Below, piece after piece: positions 18,426-26,921 of a stretch of DNA of 64,000 bases. Position 1 is the stretch's first letter. Every line of letters begins with the position of its first letter. Origin of the DNA: JAJDNH01 sp964552395. Its GTDB lineage: Bacteria; Acidobacteriota; Thermoanaerobaculia; Thermoanaerobaculales; Sulfomarinibacteraceae. A program made the translations under genes and the position numbers. The notes below the pieces were generated by a model that was given only the letters and a program-made list of their open reading frames with translations, was not told the origin of the DNA and did no database searches. Where the stretch lies: NCBI GenBank assembly GCA_964552395.1, contig CAZKGM010000008.1, forward strand, positions 42,680 to 106,679, in the 5' to 3' direction.

Positions 18426-18466
18426 GGTTCGGAATACACTGTCGGAGTGGATGTTGTGGTGAGCGC

Positions 18467-19537
18467 ATGAAGGTCCTTGTGGCGATGTCCGGAGGGCTCG
18501 ACTCCTCGGTCGCGGCTCTCGAGATGGTGAAGGCAGGCCACCAGGTGGAGGCGATATTCCTACGGCTGTGGGATCCGCTCGCGAGCGGGAAGGGCTCACG
18601 CTGCTGCTCCATCGAGGACATGGAGGACGCGAGAATCGTGGCCGATGCCCTCGGCATACCGCTTCGCGAGGAGTGCACTTCGCGGCGGTTCTTCGACCAG
18701 GTGTTTCATGCCTCCCTGGAGCGCTACGCCGAGGGGCTGACGCCGAACCCGTGCGTCGTGTGCAATGAGAAGATCAAGTTCGCCGAGCTGGAGGCGGTGG
18801 CGGACGCGGCTGGTGCCGAGGTCCTGGTGACAGGGCACTACGCCCGACTGCGTGGCGGGGAAGGAGGGCCGGTGCAGCTGCTGCGGGGAGCCGACGCCGC
18901 GAAGGACCAGTCCTACTTTCTCCACCGGCTCGGGCAGGATCGCCTGCGGCGGGTGGCGTTTCCCGTCGGCGGCATGACGAAGGACGAGGTCCGCCGGAAG
19001 GCACGGGAGGCGGGCCTACACGTCGCGGGCAAGACAGAGAGCCAGGAGCTCTGCTTCGTTCCCGAGGGGACCTCGTATGCAGATCTGATGGAGGCCTGGC
19101 TGCCGGACCGAGTGCGAGCCGGCGAGATCGTGGACAGCGGCGGCCGGCGCCTTGGTTCGCACGGCGGCGTTCACCGTTTTACTGTGGGCCAGCGCCGCGG
19201 CCTCGGTGTTGCCTCGGACCGGCCCCTGTACGTCCTGAAGCTGCAGGCCGATACCGGGACCGTCGTGATCGGCGACCGTGACGAGCTGATGGCGTTCTCG
19301 TTCGAAGCAGACGATGCGCGCTGGGTCTCGGGTCGGCCCCCGGCCGCCAGGTTCACCTGCTCGGTGCAGGTTCGCTCGCGGCACCGTGCCGTTCCAGCCC
19401 GGGTCGAGGTTCGGGGTGAGGGCGTCCTGATCGTGCCGGTGGAGCCGATGCCGGCGCCTGCGCCGGGGCAAGCTGCCGTCCTTTACGACGGCGATGAAGT
19501 TCTCGGCGGCGGCTGGATCAGTGCCGCTGAGCGATGA
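18467..19537 (+). CDS. mnmA: tRNA-specific 2-thiouridylase MnmA
   Basis: 356 residues from the ATG at 18467. The PP-loop SGGLDSS at the N-terminus binds ATP. The two catalytic cysteines sit in NPCVVCN (near 100) and SQELCFV (near 195). The conserved HFTVGQRRGLG-like segment is present as VHRFTVGQRRGLG. The enzyme makes the s2U34 modification of Lys, Glu and Gln tRNAs, taking sulfur from a persulfide relay. Length matches the family (350-380). It begins 42 bp after the htrA terminator, so it must have its own promoter. A structured repeat block follows. Confidence 0.95.
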   Translation: MKVLVAMSGGLDSSVAALEMVKAGHQVEAIFLRLWDPLASGKGSRCCSIEDMEDARIVADALGIPLREECTSRRFFDQVFHASLERYAEGLTPNPCVVCNEKIKFAELEAVADAAGAEVLVTGHYARLRGGEGGPVQLLRGADAAKDQSYFLHRLGQDRLRRVAFPVGGMTKDEVRRKAREAGLHVAGKTESQELCFVPEGTSYADLMEAWLPDRVRAGEIVDSGGRRLGSHGGVHRFTVGQRRGLGVASDRPLYVLKLQADTGTVVIGDRDELMAFSFEADDARWVSGRPPAARFTCSVQVRSRHRAVPARVEVRGEGVLIVPVEPMPAPAPGQAAVLYDGDEVLGGGWISAAER

Positions 19538-19569
19538 GCCTGCGGTGGAGCCCAGGAGGAAATGACCCG

Positions 19570-19856
19570 CGCCACGGCAGATCCGCGGCCTGCGGCCGCA
19601 CCCCTCGGGGACCGTCAGTCGGTCCTCGAGGCAAGCCTCGGTCCGTCCTGCCGGCCCTGAGGGGCCGCTGCGCTCGGATCTGCCTCCCGAGTCCTCCAGA
19701 GCATCAGGAGGCCCCCCTCCCTTCTGATGGGGGAGGGATCGCGCAGGAGCGCCCTCTCGCCCCCCGCCGCTGCACGAGTTTCGTCGCCGCGACCACGAGG
19801 TCAGCGACTCCTCGCTCGCTGGCAGCGAGGCGCGAGGAGAACGCCCTGCGCGATCC
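19570..19856. repeat. Structured dispersed repeat, copy A (~287 bp)
   Basis: This segment is a close match by eye (roughly 80-90%) to 63713-64000. It is made of nested hairpins: outer stem GGCAGATCCG/CGGATCTGCC (19576-19585 with 19675-19684); GCGGCC-TGC-GGCCGC (19585-19599); CGAGGC-AA-GCCTCG (19627-19640); CCCTCCC/GGGAGGG (19715-19737); a long stem GGATCGCGCAG/CTGCGCGATCC (19736-19746 with 19846-19856) enclosing CTCCTCGC/GCGAGGAG (19808-19839). Both copies keep these stems although arm sequences differ. Small open frames run through it but are not supported as genes. Confidence 0.75.
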
Positions 19857-20570
19857 CGCTTGCACGGGTGTGGCGCGATCGCATGTCCCGTGCGGGCGTT
19901 GCCCGCAGCCCGCTGTGCGGGCCGGCGGGGCGGGAACGGACCGGTGCGTCGGCTCACGGCCGCACCCGTCGCGGTCGCCGGGAGGAACCGTGCTCGGAGG
20001 CTTACCCTCACCAGAGTTCGGGCCAAGTCTCCTGCGCCCGGTCCCCCCGCCGCCCGCGGCGGGACGGCCGCTCGCCTCCTTCCGTCCCGTCCCCGCCCCG
20101 CCGCGGGACCGTTCCTGGGGGAATACCCCGCGCCCGCCAAGCCGGTGATGAAGTGATTGAGTGATTACATGATGAAGTTCCCCCGCCCACCCGGGAGAAG
20201 GCGGACGTAGCGCGCTTCAGAAGACGGTGCGTTCGACGGAATGTGCCATCTATGACATCTCCGCTGGACGCGCTTCACGAGCCCATCGCGCTCGCGCGGA
20301 ATGTCATAGGTGGCAATTCGCGGGGAAGGCGATCGGCTGTGTGGCCTCAGGGACCAGGGAGGCGGCTCGAGCGATTCCGAGCGGTCGCCGTGGAGACGCG
20401 GAACCGTTCTGGTGGCCTTGCGACCGCCCGGAATCGTGAGACGGGCGTTCGCCACGCGAACGCACGGCCGCCGGAGCCACAGAGAAGACCGCTCTCCCAC
20501 GGCCCTTGGCTTTCGGAGAAGATGCCCCACCACTGACTTCACGACGCTACGGCCGGTCCGCGCCGCCGCG
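19857..20570. repeat. Gene-free block of mosaic repeat modules
   Basis: No gene is supported. 19857-20140 is very GC-rich with further hairpins (for example TGCGGGC-GT-TGCCCGCA). Four 8-bp units of the form GTGATKRA lie at 20145-20176. Then come three modules that also occur near 63.3-63.7 kb: CCCGCCCACCCGGGA (about 20181), GTAGCGCGCTTCAG (about 20208) and CGCACGGCCGCCGGAGCCAC (about 20461), the last followed by a CCCTTGGCTTTCGGAGAA-like stretch. The module order differs between the two loci. Confidence 0.6.
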
Positions 20571-20885
20571 TCAATTCGTCGATTTCGTTGGCCCGCCGTC
20601 GGGGGATCTTGGTGTGGGCGGCTCCTGGATCGGACCGAACGTCTGCTCGTACATTTGCAGGTTGTGGGTGAGGGCGCGGAGCAGCTGACGTGCCTGGAAC
20701 GGAGTCATCATGAGACGTGCGACAACCGGGATGTCCTGGCGGCCGGGAAGCGTGCGGCCGAAGTCGAGCACGACCTCGGAGTAGTTGTGGGCGATGCTAA
20801 CGAAGTTCGAGTACTCACCCATGGCGACCTCTGCCGGCACACTCAGCTTGGGTGGTTGCGGCGGGCTGGATGGCTGGTTCGTCAT
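20571..20885 (-). CDS. DUF3467 domain protein
   Basis: 104 residues from an ATG at 20885 with a GGAGGG ribosome site on the minus strand; the frame extends upstream but only the last part is conserved-looking. The DUF3467 pattern is present: YSNFVSIAHNYSEVVLDFG, then PVVARLMMTPFQARQLLRAL and LHNLQMYEQTFG-like ending. The family is small, cytoplasmic and of unknown function, widespread in bacteria with an OB- or beta-rich predicted fold. It diverges from the TatT-like gene. A TACAAT box 19 nt before the ribosome site region (20904-20909) may be its -10. Confidence 0.8.
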   Translation of the reverse strand: MTNQPSSPPQPPKLSVPAEVAMGEYSNFVSIAHNYSEVVLDFGRTLPGRQDIPVVARLMMTPFQARQLLRALTHNLQMYEQTFGPIQEPPTPRSPDGGPTKSTN

Positions 20886-20978
20886 GATTCCCTCCGGCGC
20901 CATTGTAGCCCTCACGACCCGAGCGGTGCTGCACGGTCTCCAGTGTGGGACAATGCTGCGCGAGCAGGAGGTTGCGCC

Positions 20979-21857
20979 ATGAATAGGCTCGTAGCTGCGT
21001 CCCTGGTTGTGGCGGTGGTGGCGACCGTGGCGGTGGCGCAAGAGGCGGCCGATCCGTACGCCGCAGTCGACGCCGCCTGGCAGCAGAGAAGCGTGGGACA
21101 GAAGGACGGGTGGGCCGATCCAGCGGTTGCCAAGCGGGTCGGCGGCACGGCGGGGGAGGCGCTGAAGGCGCACCCGGGGGATCTCGGCGCGGCGTGGCGG
21201 GCGCTGCGGGCCGCCTACTACCTGGGGGAGGTGTCAGCGACAACCCAGGACGAGAAGCAGGCTGCCTTCGCCCGTGTCAAGCCGCTGTACGACAGATTCT
21301 GGCCGGTGCTCGTCCATCACGTTGAGGCGGCCTCCAACACCCGCTTCAAGCGTCTCGACGAAAGCCAGCGCGCTCGGGCTCTTGCCGACATGCCGGGCGC
21401 CAAGGAGTTCGTCTTCTGGTCGGCCGCGTGCTGGGGGAAGTGGGGGCTGGCCTACGGCAAGATGAAGGCGGCTCGGCAGGGAGTGGCGCACAAGGTGCGG
21501 GATCTTGCTGAGATTGTCGTCGCGATGGACGAGGGGTTCGAGTTCGCCGGCGGTCGCCGCATCCTCGGCCGTCTGCACGAGGTGTCGCCGCGGATCCCCT
21601 TCATTACCGGTTTCATCAAGCGCTCGTTGGCGCTCGAGAACCTGCGCCGGGCGGTCGAGATCGCTCCGCAGTACGGGCAGAACCAGCTCTTCCTGGCGGA
21701 GGCGGAGCACGATCTTGGCACCACGGCCGAGCGCGAGGGGGCGCCGCGGCGGCTCCAGCAGCTGCTCGAAAGCGCGCCGCTGGCCGGCTACGAGATCGAG
21801 GAGGCATTGACTCGTCGCGAGGCGCGCGAGCTGCTCGCCTCGTGGGAAGGCAAGTGA
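20979..21857 (+). CDS. TatT-like (TRAP-associated) TPR lipoprotein-type protein
   Basis: 292 residues from the ATG at 20979 (AGGAGG upstream); the much longer frame upstream runs through the repeat block and is not used. A signal peptide (LVAASLVVAVVATVAVAQE) lacks a lipobox cysteine. The mature part is helical, with the pattern of the TRAP transporter TatT family: FWSAACWGKWGL, a central helix pair ending GRLHEVSPRIPF, then LENLRRAVEIAPQYGQNQLFLAE. No TRAP transporter genes are nearby, so a general TPR-scaffold role in the periplasm is as likely. Moderately sure of the family. Confidence 0.6.
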   Translation: MNRLVAASLVVAVVATVAVAQEAADPYAAVDAAWQQRSVGQKDGWADPAVAKRVGGTAGEALKAHPGDLGAAWRALRAAYYLGEVSATTQDEKQAAFARVKPLYDRFWPVLVHHVEAASNTRFKRLDESQRARALADMPGAKEFVFWSAACWGKWGLAYGKMKAARQGVAHKVRDLAEIVVAMDEGFEFAGGRRILGRLHEVSPRIPFITGFIKRSLALENLRRAVEIAPQYGQNQLFLAEAEHDLGTTAEREGAPRRLQQLLESAPLAGYEIEEALTRREARELLASWEGK

Positions 21858-21932
21858 GCTCATCCCGGTTGCACACTGACGGCGTGCGAGGTCCGTCCGT
21901 GGATTCTGCGGGCCGGAAGGGGTGAGACCGGT

Positions 21933-22856
21933 ATGAACACACCGGAGCTGCAGCAGCAGACACTGGAGCTGATCGAGCGGGTCGTGGGTCGGGTGGAGCA
22001 GCGGGCGACGCCCCTGTTCCACTCCTCGTCGGACGCGCTGCCTCAAAAGAGCGAGGTCATCTCGATCCTCCGCCACTGTCAGGAGATTCTCTTTCCCGGG
22101 TACTTCGGGGCGCAGGAGCTGTACAAGGGCAACCTGCGGTATCACCTCGGCGACCAGCTCTACATCCTCGCCCGGCGCCTCCGGCGCGAGGTCACGAAGG
22201 CGTTCGTGATGCCCGGGGACGCGACGATGACGATCGACGATGCCCGGAGCAGTGCGAGCGAGGTGGTGTTCAAGTTTCTCGCCGGGCTGCCCGAGATCAT
22301 GGAGCTCGTGGGAGGCGATGTGCAAGCGGCGTACGATGGCGATCCCGCAGCCACACGGTTCGAAGAGATCATCATGGCCTACCCGGGCGTCAAGGCGGTC
22401 TACACCTACCGCTTGGCCCATCTCCTCTGTCAGCTCGGGGTTCCGCTGATCCCGCGCATCATGACCGAGTTCGCGCACAACGAAACCGGCGTCGACATCC
22501 ACCCGGGCGCGCGTATCGGCCGCGACTTCTTTCTCGATCACGGGACCGGGGTCGTCGTCGGCGAGACCACCCTGATCGGAGATCGAGTGAAGCTGTATCA
22601 GGGGGTGACTCTCGGCGCCCTGTCGTTCCCGAAGGACGAGCGCGGTCGCCTCGTCCGTGGCGCCAAGCGACATCCGACCCTCGAGGACGACGTGGTGGTC
22701 TACGCACAGGCGACCATTCTGGGTGGCGACACCGTCATCGGTCGCGGTTCGGTGATCGGCGGCAACGTGTGGCTCACCTCGTCCGTACCCCCACGCACCA
22801 AGGTGGTCCTGTCGTCATCGCAGCTCGCCTATGAGGTGAAAACTACGGCCTCGTAG
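21933..22856 (+). CDS. cysE: Serine O-acetyltransferase
   Basis: 307 residues. An N-terminal helical domain (about 1-180) is followed by a left-handed beta-helix of hexapeptide repeats: DIHPGARIGRDFFLDHGTGVVVGETTLIGD, then YQGVTLGALSF. The catalytic histidine lies in LDHGTG. The C-terminus (SSVPPRTKVVLSSSQLAYEVK) is shorter and less charged than in E. coli CysE, so feedback inhibition by cysteine may differ. It acetylates serine with acetyl-CoA as the first step to cysteine. The length fits the EpsC/plant-like long forms. It appears alone; a hairpin lies 190 bp downstream. Confidence 0.9.
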   Translation: MNTPELQQQTLELIERVVGRVEQRATPLFHSSSDALPQKSEVISILRHCQEILFPGYFGAQELYKGNLRYHLGDQLYILARRLRREVTKAFVMPGDATMTIDDARSSASEVVFKFLAGLPEIMELVGGDVQAAYDGDPAATRFEEIIMAYPGVKAVYTYRLAHLLCQLGVPLIPRIMTEFAHNETGVDIHPGARIGRDFFLDHGTGVVVGETTLIGDRVKLYQGVTLGALSFPKDERGRLVRGAKRHPTLEDDVVVYAQATILGGDTVIGRGSVIGGNVWLTSSVPPRTKVVLSSSQLAYEVKTTAS

Positions 22857-23041
22857 GGCAGACGGCGCTTGCGCAGGCAAACTCGGCCGCTCGTCGCGGT
22901 GGGCATCCGCCCGCGGCCCTGCGCACGGGCTGAACCCGAACTGAACGGGAGACCTCCTGGGGGGACCCCGCGCTTCCTCTGGCTCTCTTCTGAATGGCGT
23001 GATTCCGGGATGCGGGCAGCGCATCCAGAGGGGCCCGTGCC

Positions 23042-23099
23042 GCAGAGCCCGTCGGGAGCTCCGAACAGCTCCGCCTCGCTTCTCGGAGACGGGCTCTGC
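23042..23099. other. Large inverted repeat between cysE and lolA
   Basis: GCAGAGCCCGTC (23042-23053) and GACGGGCTCTGC (23088-23099) form a perfect 12-bp stem around a 34-nt loop. A smaller stem (GGATGCG/CGCATCC, near 23008-23024) lies just before. There is no T tract. It could end the cysE transcript or be a DNA-level operator, since the predicted lolA transcription start is downstream of it. Confidence 0.45.
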
Positions 23100-23113
23100 A
23101 GCGCGGGCTCCTG

Positions 23114-23122
23114 TGGTAGATT
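23114..23122 (+). promoter_or_regulatory. Extended -10 box of a probable leaderless lolA operon transcript
   Basis: TGG-TAGATT is followed by 7 nt and the GTG start at 23130; no ribosome site lies between. Confidence 0.4.
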
Positions 23123-23129
23123 ACCGGCC

Positions 23130-23864
23130 GTGCGACGCTACCGGATCTCCGTGCCCGCAGGACTGCTCGTGGCCGGCTGCTGCCTCGCGCCGGTGGTGCT
23201 TGCCGGCGGCCGCACTCCGACGCCGACACCGCCGATCGAGCAGCTGAGCGGCGGCGAGAAGGTCCATACCCTGATCGACCGCGTGGTGGCAGTGCAGCGT
23301 TCCCTGACCTCTCTGCGCGCCCGCTTCCGGCAGACCAAACGCCTGCAGGCGCTCAAAGAACCGGCGGTGTCGACGGGCACCCTGCGATTCCTGGCTCCGG
23401 ACCGGGTTCGCTGGGACTACGACGCCCCCGAGCCGATGATTGTGCTGTTCGCCGACGGCGTGCTCACGACCTATGAGGTGTCTCGCGCTCACGCCGATCG
23501 CATCCACGTGCCGGCGCGCCAGCGACGGTTCCTGCGGGTGCTTACCGGGACCGAGCCTCTCGACCAGTTGATGAACCACTTCAGGGTGACGTTGCGTGAC
23601 CCCGGCGGCAACGGCCCGTTCACCCTGCTGCTGGAGCCAACTCACCGGATGACGCGCCGTAAGGTGCGGAAGGTCGAGCTCGAGATCGACCGCAAGATCC
23701 TGCTCCCCATCAGCGTCGAGTACGTGGGCGCGAACGGCGATAGCACTCGGTACGAGTTTTCCGATATCGAGATCGACCCCAAGCTGAGCGCCAAGGTGTT
23801 CTCGCTGGAAATGGGCAAGGGCGTTCAGATGCGGACCCTCGACACGGCGCCGAAAGCTCCATGA
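23130..23864 (+). CDS. lolA: Outer-membrane lipoprotein carrier protein LolA
   Basis: 244 residues from the GTG at 23130, which places a signal peptide (ISVPAGLLVAGCCLAPVVLAGG) at the N-terminus; the longer frame upstream has no such feature. The mature part shows the LolA pattern: LTSLRARFRQTKRLQALKEP, GTLRFLAPDRVRWDYDAPEP and a C-terminal YEFSDIEIDPKLSAKVFS. LolA carries lipoproteins across the periplasm from LolCDE to the outer membrane. Two lipoproteins are encoded near 36-39 kb. It overlaps tgt by ATGA, starting a lolA-tgt-yajC-secD-secF operon. Confidence 0.85.
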   Translation: MRRYRISVPAGLLVAGCCLAPVVLAGGRTPTPTPPIEQLSGGEKVHTLIDRVVAVQRSLTSLRARFRQTKRLQALKEPAVSTGTLRFLAPDRVRWDYDAPEPMIVLFADGVLTTYEVSRAHADRIHVPARQRRFLRVLTGTEPLDQLMNHFRVTLRDPGGNGPFTLLLEPTHRMTRRKVRKVELEIDRKILLPISVEYVGANGDSTRYEFSDIEIDPKLSAKVFSLEMGKGVQMRTLDTAPKAP

Positions 23865-25033
23865 CGCTGCCATTCGCAGTCGTTCACCGGGACACGGCCA
23901 CGGCCGCCCGGGCCGCGGAGCTCGCGACGCCGCACGGCGTGGTGCGGACACCCGCGTTTATGCCGGTGGGGACCGGCGGAACCGTCAAAGGGGTCGCGTC
24001 CTGGGAGCTTGAGAAGCTGGCGCCGGAGATGGTGCTGGCCAACACCTATCACCTCCTTCTCCGCCCCGGCGTCGAACGCCTGGTACGGCTCGGAGGTCTC
24101 CACCGTCTGCTGGCCTGGGACGGGCCGGTTCTCACCGACTCGGGCGGCTACCAGGTGTTTTCCCTGGCGGCGCGGCGCCGAGTCGATGATGACGGGGTGA
24201 CGTTCCAGTCGCACATCGACGGTAGCTGTCAGCGTCTGACGCCGGAGTCTGTGGTCGACGTGCAGTCGCGATTCGGGGTCGATGTGGCGATGGTACTGGA
24301 CGAGTGCCTGCCGTACCCGGCGGAGCGTGAGCTGTGCCGGATATCGATGCGGCGGTCGCTGCGGTGGGCCGAACGAGGCCTGGAACGGGCGAACAGTTTG
24401 CGATCCGCGACGCCCGGCTGGCGGGGCGGTCTGTTTGCCATCCAGCAGGGAGCGCTCGACCGCGGGCTCAGGGCCGAGTGCAGCGAGCGGCTGTGCGAGA
24501 GCCCGTTTGACGGCTTCGCGGTCGGCGGCCTCGCTGTCGGCGAGCCGCGCCAACGGCTTTACGAGTCGGTCGCCGAGTTCGCGCCGATGCTACCCGGTGG
24601 CCGTCCTCGCTACCTGATGGGCGTGGGCTATCCCGAAGACCTGCTGCATGCGGTAGCCTGTGGAGTCGACCTCTTCGACTGCGTCCTACCGACGCGGTCT
24701 GCCAGGACCGGCAAGGTGTTCACCTCCCGCGGCGAGCTGGTCATCAAGAACGCCGGGTTTTCTGACGATACGGAGCCCCTCGATCCGGCCTGCAGCTGTC
24801 CGACCTGCACGTCCTACTCCCGCGGCGCCCTCCGTCATCTCTTCGTGTCGCGCGAGGCCACCTCCGTGGTCCTGCTCACGGTTCACAACCTGACCTACTT
24901 CTTGAACTTGATGCGGAGCGCTCGGGAAGCTATCATGGCGGGCCGCTACACCGAGTTCCGGGCGCTTGTGGAGGGTGCCCGGGCGGAAGGTGGAGGGATC
25001 CCGGCCGCCGCCGGGGAAGGAGACCCGACATGA
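23861..25033 (+). CDS. tgt: Queuine tRNA-ribosyltransferase (tRNA-guanine transglycosylase)
   Basis: 390 residues, the usual Tgt length. LTDSGGYQVFS holds the general acid/base aspartate (D93). GVDLFDCVLPTRSARTG carries the nucleophile aspartate and the tRNA-binding loop. The zinc site CSCPTCTSYSRGALRHL is complete. The enzyme swaps guanine 34 for preQ1 or queuine in Asp, Asn, His and Tyr tRNAs. The tgt-yajC-secDF order is a common bacterial arrangement. The start ATG overlaps the lolA stop and the end overlaps yajC. Confidence 0.96.
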   Translation: MTLPFAVVHRDTATAARAAELATPHGVVRTPAFMPVGTGGTVKGVASWELEKLAPEMVLANTYHLLLRPGVERLVRLGGLHRLLAWDGPVLTDSGGYQVFSLAARRRVDDDGVTFQSHIDGSCQRLTPESVVDVQSRFGVDVAMVLDECLPYPAERELCRISMRRSLRWAERGLERANSLRSATPGWRGGLFAIQQGALDRGLRAECSERLCESPFDGFAVGGLAVGEPRQRLYESVAEFAPMLPGGRPRYLMGVGYPEDLLHAVACGVDLFDCVLPTRSARTGKVFTSRGELVIKNAGFSDDTEPLDPACSCPTCTSYSRGALRHLFVSREATSVVLLTVHNLTYFLNLMRSAREAIMAGRYTEFRALVEGARAEGGGIPAAAGEGDPT

Positions 25034-25326
25034 CACAGGCCGCCCAGGGCGCAAGCCCTCTGATGACGTTCCTGCCGATCATTGCCATCTTCGCGGTGTT
25101 CTACTTCCTTCTCATCCTGCCTGCGCGCAAGCAGCAGAAGAAGAAGGAAGCGATGATCGCCGCGCTCAAGAAGGGCGACCGGGTGATCACATCCGGCGGA
25201 GTCCACGGGACGATCGCGGGCGTGGAGGACCAGACGTTGCTGCTCAAGATCGCGGAGAACGTGAAGATCCGCGTTTCCAAGTCCGCCGTCGCCGGTAAGG
25301 CCGGCACGGGCGAAACATCCGAGTGA
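25030..25326 (+). CDS. yajC: Preprotein translocase accessory subunit YajC
   Basis: 98 residues. One N-terminal membrane helix (FLPIIAIFAVFYFLLILPARKQQKKK) is followed by the YajC core: LKKGDRVITSGGVHGTIAGVEDQTLLLKIAENVKIRVSKSAV. It associates with SecDF and the SecYEG translocon. The ATGA overlap with tgt and 16-bp spacing to secD indicate one transcript. Confidence 0.95.
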   Translation: MTQAAQGASPLMTFLPIIAIFAVFYFLLILPARKQQKKKEAMIAALKKGDRVITSGGVHGTIAGVEDQTLLLKIAENVKIRVSKSAVAGKAGTGETSE

Positions 25327-25342
25327 CTGTTCGGAGGAGCGA

Positions 25343-26908
25343 GTGGACAAGAAGCTGCTGTGGCGCATTGGACTGATCATCGCGGTCATCGCGATCTCGC
25401 TGGCATCGCTGTACCCGCCGAGCAAGAGGATCCACCTCGGGCTCGACCTGCGGGGAGGCATCCACCTGGTGCTGCGAGTCAACACGGCCGACGCGGTCAA
25501 GGCGGAGCTGGACGACGCCTCGCAGCGTCTGGTGAGCCAGGCCAAGCAGAAGGGGGTCGAGCTCGGCGACGTTCAGGTGGAGCCGAACGACCTGCTCTTC
25601 AAGGTCGAAGTTCCCTCGGGCACCGATGGGGGGACTCTGCGCGAGGTGGTCTCCTCGTACCTTCCGGAGTACAAGATGTCGCCGGGGGCGCAGGCGTGGA
25701 CCTTCACGTTGCCTGCGAACGTGGCCCGCAATGTCCGCGACCTGGCGGTCAAGCAGGCCTTGGAGACGATCCGCAACCGCGTTGATCAGTTCGGCGTCTC
25801 GGAGCCGGTGATCCAGCGGCAGGGGATCGAAGGCCAGCGGATCCTGGTGCAGCTGCCGGGCGTGGATGACCCGGGGCGCGTCAAGGAGCTGATCTCCAAC
25901 ACCGCGTTCCTGGAGCTCAAGGAGGTCCTGGCCGGGCCGGCACAGGATCGTCAATCCCTGCTCGCCAAGTACAACGGCACACCGCCGGCGGACGGCGAGG
26001 TCCTGCTCGGCGACCGCAAGGATCTGGACGGCCGCACGGTGGGCAAGGAGTACTACCTGGTTCGCAAGGCAGCCATTGTGTCCGGCCGCGAGCTGCGCTC
26101 GGCGCGCCGAAGCCAGGACCAGTACGGGCAGCCGGCGGTCAGCTTCTCGCTGATTCCAGCAGCCGCATCGAAGTTCGGCACCTACACCGGCTCGCACATC
26201 GGGACCAACATGGCGATCGTCCTCGACGGCAAGGTGATGTCGGCGCCTGTTATCCACGGCCGCATCACCGACTCGGGCATCATCGAGGGCAGCTTCACCG
26301 TGCAGCAGGCCGAGGATCTCGCGCTGGTGCTGCGGGCCGGCGCGCTCCCCGCTTCCATCACCTACCTGGAGGAGCGGACCGTTGGTCCCTCGCTCGGCCA
26401 CGACTCGGTGGTACGCGGGATCCGCGCCGCAATCGCCGGCCTGATTGCGGTGATGCTCTTCATGCTGGTCTACTACAAGTGGTCGGGGCTCAACGCCAAC
26501 GTGGCGCTGCTGCTCAACCTGATCATCCTGATGGGCGCCATGGCATACTTTGGCGCGACGCTGACTCTGCCGGGGATCGCCGGCGTGATCCTCACGATCG
26601 GCATGGCCGTCGACGCCAACGTCCTCATTTTCGAGCGCGTCCGCGAGGAGATGGACGTCGGCAAGACCGTGCGGTCCGCCATCGATGCCGGCTTCGGACG
26701 AGCCTTCGGCACCATCCTCGACGCCAACTTGACAACGCTGATTGCCGCTCTCTTCCTCTTCCAGTTCGGTACCGGGCCGGTCAAGGGGTTCGCGGTGACG
26801 CTGAGCATCGGCATCGTCGCCAGCATGTTCACGGCCGTGTTCGTGTCCCGCACGCTGTACATGATCGTCCTCGCCGGCAAAGACCGGGTCGAGTCGTTGA
26901 GCATCTGA
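25343..26908 (+). CDS. secD: Protein translocase subunit SecD
   Basis: 521 residues from GTG at 25343. An N-terminal helix is followed by LGLDLRGGIHLVL, the periplasmic P1 ferredoxin-like domain (VDQFGVSEPVIQRQG, RILVQLPGVDDPGRVKELI), and a C-terminal five-helix RND-type bundle (GIRAAIAGLIAVMLFMLVYY; AVDANVLIFERVREEM; AFGTILDANLTTLIAALFLF). The DxxN-type motif in TM4 is present. It uses the proton gradient to pull exported proteins through SecYEG and pairs with SecF 13 bp downstream. Confidence 0.96.
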   Translation: MDKKLLWRIGLIIAVIAISLASLYPPSKRIHLGLDLRGGIHLVLRVNTADAVKAELDDASQRLVSQAKQKGVELGDVQVEPNDLLFKVEVPSGTDGGTLREVVSSYLPEYKMSPGAQAWTFTLPANVARNVRDLAVKQALETIRNRVDQFGVSEPVIQRQGIEGQRILVQLPGVDDPGRVKELISNTAFLELKEVLAGPAQDRQSLLAKYNGTPPADGEVLLGDRKDLDGRTVGKEYYLVRKAAIVSGRELRSARRSQDQYGQPAVSFSLIPAAASKFGTYTGSHIGTNMAIVLDGKVMSAPVIHGRITDSGIIEGSFTVQQAEDLALVLRAGALPASITYLEERTVGPSLGHDSVVRGIRAAIAGLIAVMLFMLVYYKWSGLNANVALLLNLIILMGAMAYFGATLTLPGIAGVILTIGMAVDANVLIFERVREEMDVGKTVRSAIDAGFGRAFGTILDANLTTLIAALFLFQFGTGPVKGFAVTLSIGIVASMFTAVFVSRTLYMIVLAGKDRVESLSI

Positions 26909-26921
26909 GCCCGGGGGAACC

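Noticed and set aside
16809..18599. 596-residue frame on the minus strand
   Set aside because: It is exactly antisense to htrA, is His/Asp/Arg-rich in the way complementary strands of GC-rich genes are, and shows no domain.
19534..20164. Overlapping plus-strand frames of 145-204 residues in the repeat block
   Set aside because: They cross hairpin repeats, are not kept in the second repeat copy, and have Arg/Pro/Gly-rich non-protein-like composition.
20310..20978. Upstream extension of the TatT-like gene
   Set aside because: It runs through the repeat block and the divergent DUF3467 gene; the ATG at 20979 has a ribosome site and starts a signal peptide.
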